Part shown: piece after piece, positions 5,440 through 10,599 of the stretch
Layout: each line of letters starts with the position of its first letter
Numbering within the stretch: position 1 is the stretch's first letter
Assembly: GCA_002343335.1 (NCBI GenBank)
Contig: DDSI01000148.1
Location: 1,909 to 12,507, forward strand
Origin: Bacteriovoracaceae bacterium UBA2394
GTDB lineage: Bacteria; Bdellovibrionota; UBA2394
Direction: 5' to 3'
Length of the DNA: 10,599 bases
The notes under the pieces: generated by a model
The model's input: the letters and a program-made list of their open reading frames with translations, nothing else
What the model was told of the DNA's origin: nothing
The model's database searches: none
Position numbers and translations under genes: made by a program

Positions 5440-8400
5440 GGGTTCCGCTGGGCCATGGAGGATCCATGCTTATCGGAAACTTGTTCACCCTTTCGAATGT
5501 AATCGAGGGCGATCTTGTATAAGCGCTCGTAAAAGGGATTTCCCTTTGCTTGCTCCAGGAAATGCTCGACCGGTTCAGGTAAATTTCCATCGAGTTGTGC
5601 CGCCATGAGCCAATATTCCTCGGACTTTCGCATACGTGCCAATTGCAAATAGACGTGAGCTTTCTCTCGATTATTTTCTGCAAAGTCCAAAGCACGAACT
5701 AAAAAATAACGCGTGAGGAGCCAGTCCTTTTTCTCAGACGCAGCCTTTCCACCCTCTAGAAATTTCTCGAGTAGAACTTGGTTTTCATTCTTATCCTTGC
5801 CCCACGGCCAAGTCTTCTGGGCCCACTGACGGGTTTTATTCCAGCGGTCGAGGTGCTCTTGAAGAAAAGTCGGTTTGGAATTTTCTTTGCACACCGTCCC
5901 TTCCTTTTCTTTGTAATCGACGCTTAAGACATAGGCCGTCTCTTCGCAATCTTTGATCGCAATTGCAGCGCGCTCATCCCAAGGCTTCACGACCTCCTCG
6001 GCCTTCTTACGATACTCTTCCAGTTCTTCTTTGCTCAGTCCCTTCGGTTCTGGAAGAGCCTTCATCCAGTCGCGCATTTTTGCTGCCATAAAAGCTCGCC
6101 TCTCAAGCGTGCGCGCAAGATAGTAAGGTTCTGATTCCGACTGATAGTATTTTAACCAAATGCGATCGATCCAATGAAAATCCTTTACCGTCTGAGGAAC
6201 CATCTTCGCGATCTGTTGAACGCCAATGGGTTTTAGCGCTCTCACGAATTCCAAAGTATTCTCCTGTAGTTTCTCAAACTGTTTAGATTCCCTTCTCTCG
6301 GGTCGGGCTGCGGGACCTTCCCAGCTCGCCATCGCGCGCTTTGCGAGTTCCGTATTTAATCGGCGAAGCCGTTGCATTCCCTCAGGCCGACTGCGAGCTA
6401 ATTCAATGTAAGCGAGGCGGATGGTATCTCGTTCGTCCAATGCCTTTTCTTGGTTTTTCAAGAACCGATATTGATGATCGATATCTAAGTGATTTTCGCT
6501 CAGCCCCACACAGCGCTTGAAGACTTCGTTTCCGGCGCGGAACTCTTCCGGATAGATCTGAATGAATTTATCACAGCGATCGAGCGCTGCGGGACGCACA
6601 TCAATCATCACGGAATTGAGGAGAGCCTTCTTTGCGACATTGGCCGAAGGAGGAGCTTTTTGATGAATTTCAAAAAATCCGTCGGCTTTTTGATCGGAGC
6701 CGGCAGTGCTCGCCACTAAATCTTCAAAGCGAAGTTCAGCCTGCACAATCTGCAATTCTCGAAAGAGAGAAGCTGTCTTCGCAAACGGATAGCTCTCGAC
6801 GACGGCCTTTAACGTCTCTCGTAGTTTTTGAGACTGCATGTTTTTTTGCAGGGATCCCATGAGCATTCGGCCCAAGCTTTCAAAGGCCTGCTCGGGATTC
6901 ACGCCTAAATCTTTTTGTTGATAGATTTTTTTACCGGCCAACGCAGAATGCAACTTCGTATAGAACTCATCGTGATGCGGCTTAGCGTAGAGTTGATCCA
7001 ACTCTTTCAACTCACAGCGCGCTTCTAGGTTCGCCGCCACTTTTTCGACTTCAACATCGTTTTTGGATCGACCCGAAAGCAAACTTAAGCACTGAATTGC
7101 ATCGCCATCTTCAAATAAGAGCTTTGCAAAATTCACACGCAAAGGATCGGAATCAGGATCCGTGGAAAAAATTTGGAAGTATTTAAAATAGACGACCATC
7201 AAAAGTTTTCGAGCACGATGAAAATCTGCGACCGAATCTGCCGTCAAAGAATTCTTCGCGGACATTTCAATATCTGCCTTGCCGGTTTCTCCAACGAGGG
7301 TCTCGTAAAATGCGGCGGTATTGTGCAATTCCGCTTGCAGCGCCAAAACTCCGTTATCCTCTTTCTTCAAATTCTTTTCGGGAAGATTATTTACCACACG
7401 TTCTAGCGAAGTGTGGTCCAATAGACCGCGATAGGTCTTCAACCAAAGCGGCGCCGAAGAAATAAGCAGAGCTTCGGAATCTCGGAATTCTTTAGCGAAG
7501 GCTTGAAATACCTCTTCCGCTCGACCGACCTGCGCCTTGGCGTTGAAGGCCTCCACGAGAGATTTTAAATTCTCCGCGTAGATCTTCACCTGAGCATTTT
7601 TATCTTCCGGAAAAACCTTGGCAGCCAAAGTCTTCAACTCTTGAACATGTTGCTCGATGAAATTGGGAGAGGAAAAGGTTTCGACATAAGGCCGGAGGCG
7701 GTCGCGATACGCTTCTTCTCGCAACTTCGTAAGAGGTCGCGCTTGTGTACGGCCGCCGTCATAGGTTTCCTGAGTGAGTTCCTGACCAGGCTTGCCTTTG
7801 ATTTCCACCTCAGAAATGAGCGTATCGAATTCTCGTAAGGAATCTGCGAACCGGGCCAACTGCATGTAAGCCCAAGCGCGTTTATACATAATGACAGGTC
7901 TTAACTTCGCGTCCTTTGCGGCCTTATCATAAAACTCTAGCGCCAACATGACCTGAGAACTTCCCATCATGCCATCCCCAATTGCCATTTCATCATCGGG
8001 CAGCCGATTCAAAATTTTAAAGAAATGCGTTTGGCTTTGGTCGTAGAGTTTCAATTCCAGATAGCGATAGCCGAGTTCACGGTGGAGTACGCTCGGATCT
8101 ACATTTTTAATTCCATCGAAGCGGGCGATTTCCTGTTGAATGCGAAGTATGATTTCGTCTTTTAGTTTTCTAAAACCCGGCTCAGGATTTGCAGTTTTGA
8201 GTGCTTGGTCTTGCTCATACTCTTCTTTGTATTTGATCCATCGAAGGAGAAGTTGAAATTTCTTATAAGGATTTGGCTCCGACGTCATCAAGCGCTCGGC
8301 GGTGTCCACCATGCTCTTTCGAGCGCGGAAAGGCTCCGATTCTTTCTTTTCAGCAGCGCGAACTTCAAAGAATCCTAAAAGCGAAAGCAATAGGACGAAG

Positions 8401-8447
8401 ACGCCTAAGCCCAAAAAGACTCGGTCCAAATATTTTCTTACGAACAT
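5436..8447 (-). CDS. large exported TPR protein (GltD-like candidate)
   Basis: The 1003-residue protein begins with a signal peptide or anchor, MFVRKYLDRV, then a hydrophobic stretch to about residue 28 and a VRAA cleavage-like site near 32. The rest is almost wholly alpha-helical. TPR-like hairpins are best seen at about 118-150 (HRELGYRYLELKLYDQSQTH) and 185-212 (YKRAWAYMQLARFADSLREF), and irregular helical repeats continue to the end. There are no further membrane segments and no enzyme motif. Six cysteines are scattered in the exported part. The ATG at 8447 is chosen because the signal peptide starts there; an in-frame GTG/ATG extension to 8513 would put 22 basic residues before it and lie deep in the previous gene. 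With this start the gene overlaps the shorter TPR gene by 10 bases. In Myxococcus, GltD is a periplasmic TPR protein of similar size within the gliding complex. Context suggests the same kind of scaffold here, but the homology is not shown. Confidence 0.85.
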   Translation of the reverse strand: MFVRKYLDRVFLGLGVFVLLLSLLGFFEVRAAEKKESEPFRARKSMVDTAERLMTSEPNPYKKFQLLLRWIKYKEEYEQDQALKTANPEPGFRKLKDEIILRIQQEIARFDGIKNVDPSVLHRELGYRYLELKLYDQSQTHFFKILNRLPDDEMAIGDGMMGSSQVMLALEFYDKAAKDAKLRPVIMYKRAWAYMQLARFADSLREFDTLISEVEIKGKPGQELTQETYDGGRTQARPLTKLREEAYRDRLRPYVETFSSPNFIEQHVQELKTLAAKVFPEDKNAQVKIYAENLKSLVEAFNAKAQVGRAEEVFQAFAKEFRDSEALLISSAPLWLKTYRGLLDHTSLERVVNNLPEKNLKKEDNGVLALQAELHNTAAFYETLVGETGKADIEMSAKNSLTADSVADFHRARKLLMVVYFKYFQIFSTDPDSDPLRVNFAKLLFEDGDAIQCLSLLSGRSKNDVEVEKVAANLEARCELKELDQLYAKPHHDEFYTKLHSALAGKKIYQQKDLGVNPEQAFESLGRMLMGSLQKNMQSQKLRETLKAVVESYPFAKTASLFRELQIVQAELRFEDLVASTAGSDQKADGFFEIHQKAPPSANVAKKALLNSVMIDVRPAALDRCDKFIQIYPEEFRAGNEVFKRCVGLSENHLDIDHQYRFLKNQEKALDERDTIRLAYIELARSRPEGMQRLRRLNTELAKRAMASWEGPAARPERRESKQFEKLQENTLEFVRALKPIGVQQIAKMVPQTVKDFHWIDRIWLKYYQSESEPYYLARTLERRAFMAAKMRDWMKALPEPKGLSKEELEEYRKKAEEVVKPWDERAAIAIKDCEETAYVLSVDYKEKEGTVCKENSKPTFLQEHLDRWNKTRQWAQKTWPWGKDKNENQVLLEKFLEGGKAASEKKDWLLTRYFLVRALDFAENNREKAHVYLQLARMRKSEEYWLMAAQLDGNLPEPVEHFLEQAKGNPFYERLYKIALDYIRKGEQVSDKHGSSMAQRNP

Positions 8448-9544
8448 CGAGTGGGAATCGGCACGGAATAATACCCGACCTCGTCCGCCCAATGCTCGCC
8501 TATGAATGGCCATACAATCTCCGATGAACTTGGCTTTGCGGGCTTTGTGAGGCCCTTGTCTCTTAACTCTACTTCCACTAGATCGAGATCTCGTTTGGCG
8601 CGATCAATTTGCGCCGTAAAATATTTGCCATACCAAGATTTCAAGTCTCCACAGACGGGCCCTAAATTCTCTCGCTCGCACAAAATCACCCAAGGATGTT
8701 GATCGGGGTTCGCTTGAGATTTATCCAAAGCTATCCGTCCTTTTTCAATGGTATTAAAGGCTTCTTCGTAGTTACACGTGTCCTTTTCGGAGAGAGCTCG
8801 CACGAAATATTTTTCAAAAAATGGAATTTGATAAACGAGCGGGCTGTCCGCCGAGACGATACTGCCAAGCGCACGATCGAATTTTCCATTGAAAAAGAAG
8901 ACCCAAGCGCGCTCTTGGTGAAAGAGTGATTTGCTTTTGAGTTCATCCACGGCCAAATCGTAGAGCGCCATGCTCTCTTTAAATTTTTTCATGTCGAAAT
9001 AAATTTTCCCAAGCAGCCACTGAGCATTCGCCCATAGTTTCGCATCCACATTCTTAGGACGTGCACCGTTCAACTTGAGAGAAACGAGCCAAAACATTGG
9101 CGGGCGGTTCAATTGATAGAGAATATTGGCTTCAAACAAAGACTGGGAGGTAAGAGCTCCGGTCGGTTCCTTCACGCGCTCATAAGGGGAAAGTTCTAAA
9201 ACGGCTGGGGAATTTGCGGAAGCCAGAGCGACCATCGTGGTAAAGGTCGGACGAATTGCCTCACGAACAGCAGGACAAAGAGGATGATGGAATTTCTGAG
9301 CAAGACAAAAATAAAACATTCGAGTTGTAGATTCGTACCAAGCTTCAGGAGCCCGAAGCGCATCTGAATCTTCGAACTTGGGTTTAGGCACGTCTGCAAC
9401 GACTTTCACCGCCGGAGTTTTACTATCCGGCACCGTGGGCGCGACGAAAACGGGATCTCCTATGGAGGGAGCTTCTCCGTTAGCGGCTTGGCCTACAAGT
9501 GCGAGCGCGATGAGAAAATCAAAATGCAAATCCCACCCCCGCAC
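8438..9544 (-). CDS. exported TPR protein (GltE/AglT-like candidate)
   Basis: With the GTG start at 9544 the protein has 368 residues. A hydrophobic segment at about 7-20 (HFDFLIALALVGQA) reads as a signal peptide, followed by a Pro/Val-rich linker to about 60. TPR hairpins are visible at about 172-200 (AQWLLGKIYFDMKKFKESMA) and 207-230 (HQERAWVFFFNGKFDRAL). The six cysteines (80, 90, 257, 289, 298, 367) are consistent with disulfides in the periplasm. The C-terminus is WPFIGEHWADEVGYYSVPIPTRCS (345-368 region), rich in aromatics. The start is uncertain: TTG at 9529 gives MHFDFLIAL with a G-rich stretch before it, whereas the ATG at 9601 would overlap the barrel gene by 83 bases and bury the signal. 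All plausible starts overlap the end of the barrel gene, pointing to coupled translation. In Myxococcus a TPR protein (GltE/AglT) and a larger one (GltD) belong to the gliding complex; this is the closest analogy and an inference. Confidence 0.82.
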   Translation of the reverse strand: MRGWDLHFDFLIALALVGQAANGEAPSIGDPVFVAPTVPDSKTPAVKVVADVPKPKFEDSDALRAPEAWYESTTRMFYFCLAQKFHHPLCPAVREAIRPTFTTMVALASANSPAVLELSPYERVKEPTGALTSQSLFEANILYQLNRPPMFWLVSLKLNGARPKNVDAKLWANAQWLLGKIYFDMKKFKESMALYDLAVDELKSKSLFHQERAWVFFFNGKFDRALGSIVSADSPLVYQIPFFEKYFVRALSEKDTCNYEEAFNTIEKGRIALDKSQANPDQHPWVILCERENLGPVCGDLKSWYGKYFTAQIDRAKRDLDLVEVELRDKGLTKPAKPSSSEIVWPFIGEHWADEVGYYSVPIPTRCS

Positions 9545-10175
9545 CAAGCGACATGATATTTCGAGGCGCTTCGGATTTAAATCCGAACGAGTGACCGCCA
9601 TAGATATTTAGAAGAATATGGTTATTGATAAAAAACCGCGCGCGGAGAGCGAGTTCCGCAGCCACTTGTTTCTTTGTTTTCATATCGTAGTAATAGCCGC
9701 CCACGCCAGCTTGCCAGTAATGGTAGACGACGGCCTGATTGAACCAATTCGATTTTGAATAAAGCAAATTGAAATAGACGGCAGATCCGACGCGATAGCG
9801 CATGTCGTTTAATTCTTGATCCGAATTCAAGGTGTACGGTGTGCCCGTATCGGCCGAAACTTTTCTCTCGATCGCATTGGTGAGGCCCGTATCATAGTTA
9901 TGCACAGACCATCCAAAGCGAATGAGTTCAATGGCTAACCAATCGAAGGGTTGGAAGGAGAGCGCACCTTCTAAGAGAATCGGTTTGTAATAGGCATCTA
10001 ATGGAAGGAAGGTAAGCCCTCCGTCGAAGACGAAACGCCCTGTCAGTGAGTAGCGCTGCTTATCGAGCACTTGGGTTCGATCGAACTCATCCGCAGGCGT
10101 TTGAGCGACCACCGCCGAACTTACGAGCATCAGTGCCGCGAACCCTCCGAGATATTTTTGAATGGATAGCTTCAT
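9519..10175 (-). CDS. outer-membrane beta-barrel protein (OMP_myx_plus-like; GltA/GltB-like candidate)
   Basis: The 218-residue protein has a signal peptide (MKLSIQKYLGGFAALMLVSSAVVA, cleavage before QT near residue 25). A short exported segment containing EFDRTQVLDKQRYSLTGRFV leads into alternating polar/hydrophobic strands. The strands run to a final GVGFAF, where a C-terminal Phe serves as the usual signal for barrel insertion by the Bam complex. Tyr and Trp are frequent, as in barrel girdles (YHYWQAGVGGYYYDM). The size and the lysine/arginine-plus-strand start fit the small outer-membrane barrel family first defined in myxobacteria, which includes proteins encoded next to AgmX/PglI and TPR genes. 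The ATG at 10175 lies 19 bases after the previous gene, with a G-rich ribosome site (GAGGGGAAG) upstream. The next gene overlaps its 3' end. It probably forms the outer-membrane end of a trans-envelope complex (inference). Confidence 0.85.
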   Translation of the reverse strand: MKLSIQKYLGGFAALMLVSSAVVAQTPADEFDRTQVLDKQRYSLTGRFVFDGGLTFLPLDAYYKPILLEGALSFQPFDWLAIELIRFGWSVHNYDTGLTNAIERKVSADTGTPYTLNSDQELNDMRYRVGSAVYFNLLYSKSNWFNQAVVYHYWQAGVGGYYYDMKTKKQVAAELALRARFFINNHILLNIYGGHSFGFKSEAPRNIMSLGAGVGFAF

Positions 10176-10194
10176 AACTCACACTTCCCCTCTC

Positions 10195-10599
10195 TCATCC
10201 CCCAACCGGATTGAAGAGAAATGGATACTTCACACGGACGACTCCACCTCCCTTAGGTTGCGGGAACTTCCACTTTTGAATCTGAGCGCGAACGCAAGGA
10301 TGTAAGACCGTCGCTTTGATTTCGTCCGAGCTGGAATTGATCTCTGCAACGCTTCCATCGGCCTTGATCGTCCACGTCGTTGCAATTTTTCCGCTGATCT
10401 TATCGTCCTTGAGAAGTGCGGTTTCGTAGCAATAGCGAATCTCTGACAAACGCTCTTCAATAATCTGACGAATCACTGCGGGATCGAGCGCTCCGCGGAT
10501 CTCAATCTCTTTTCGCGCGAGACGAATGGCCGGACCGCGACCTCCGATTCCCTTTCCTTTACCGGAAGATTCTGCAACTTGACCGAGCTCACCGCCGCG
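10195..10599 (-). CDS. AgmX/PglI C-terminal domain protein, C-terminal 134 residues (partial)
   Basis: The gene enters from the right edge in an open frame and ends in TGA at 10195; its N-terminus is outside the window. The visible part starts with a Gly-rich linker (GKGKGIGGRGP), followed by the AgmX/PglI C-terminal domain. Marks of the domain are IRGALDPAVIRQIIEERLSE, the RYCYE motif, SGKIATTWTIKADGSV, the second conserved cysteine in HPCVRAQIQKWKFP, and PKGGGVVRVKYPF at the end. The two cysteines (visible residues 57 and 102) are conserved in the family and could pair in the periplasm. The domain resembles the TonB C-terminus. In Myxococcus, proteins with it (GltG/PglI, GltJ/AgmX) span the periplasm from an inner-membrane AglQRS proton channel. 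A GTG at 10476 is an internal codon, not the start. The gene leads a tight cluster with a barrel and two TPR genes. Confidence 0.9.
   Translation of the reverse strand, partial: RGGELGQVAESSGKGKGIGGRGPAIRLARKEIEIRGALDPAVIRQIIEERLSEIRYCYETALLKDDKISGKIATTWTIKADGSVAEINSSSDEIKATVLHPCVRAQIQKWKFPQPKGGGVVRVKYPFLFNPVGG

Noticed and set aside
5414..5695. A 93-residue minus-strand frame at the end of the long TPR gene
   Set aside because: It is out of frame within the TPR coding sequence and has no signal, domain or ribosome site.
10195..10476. Treating the AgmX/PglI-domain reading frame as a complete 93-residue gene starting at GTG 10476
   Set aside because: The frame stays open to the window edge and the upstream residues form the Gly-rich linker and first helix of the domain, so the gene is a fragment of a longer one.
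1..10599. Possible CRISPR array, tRNA/rRNA, insertion sequence or phage element
   Set aside because: I saw no regularly spaced direct repeats, no cloverleaf-like tRNA, no rRNA sequence and no transposase or integrase motif in any convincing reading frame.

Overview
The window looks like a stretch of chromosome from a free-living or predatory Gram-negative bacterium of the Bdellovibrionota/Myxococcota (old 'deltaproteobacterial') kind. The evidence is a C-terminal AgmX/PglI-type domain, a small myxobacterial-type outer-membrane beta-barrel, two exported TPR proteins and a lipoprotein version of a Ppx/GppA phosphatase. Base composition is near 50% GC by eye. All nine supported genes lie on the minus strand, so the text runs from high to low coordinates. 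I see no tRNA, rRNA, CRISPR array, insertion sequence or phage gene, and no gene-free stretch longer than about 180 bases.

Region A (10599 to 5436) holds four tightly packed envelope genes: the C-terminal end of an AgmX/PglI-domain protein, an outer-membrane beta-barrel protein, a ~370-residue exported TPR protein and a ~1000-residue exported TPR protein. The last three overlap or nearly touch, which suggests translational coupling. The mix of parts (TonB-like energy-coupling C-terminus, barrel, short TPR protein, long TPR protein) matches the trans-envelope Glt machinery of Myxococcus gliding motility, whose relatives are known from Bdellovibrio. The assignment to a Glt-like complex is my inference.

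Region B (5439 to 4700) is a single YceI-family periplasmic protein gene. It has a possible promoter placed so close that its message may be leaderless, and a strong hairpin terminator after it.

Region C (4666 to 1573) is a two-gene unit: an unrecognised exported/membrane protein of 644 residues and, 14 bases later, a lipoprotein with a Ppx/GppA fold. Upstream are a hairpin and a weak promoter candidate.

Region D (1572 to 435) has a PuuD-type multi-helix membrane protein (the membrane half of urate hydroxylase), then a small c-type cytochrome lipoprotein. In characterised PuuD these two are parts of one protein, so they may be electron-transfer partners here. The junction is odd: an intrinsic terminator-like hairpin lies between them and the only usable start codon of the cytochrome is inside its stem.

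Region E (386 to 1) is the N-terminal part of an ABC exporter that runs off the left edge.
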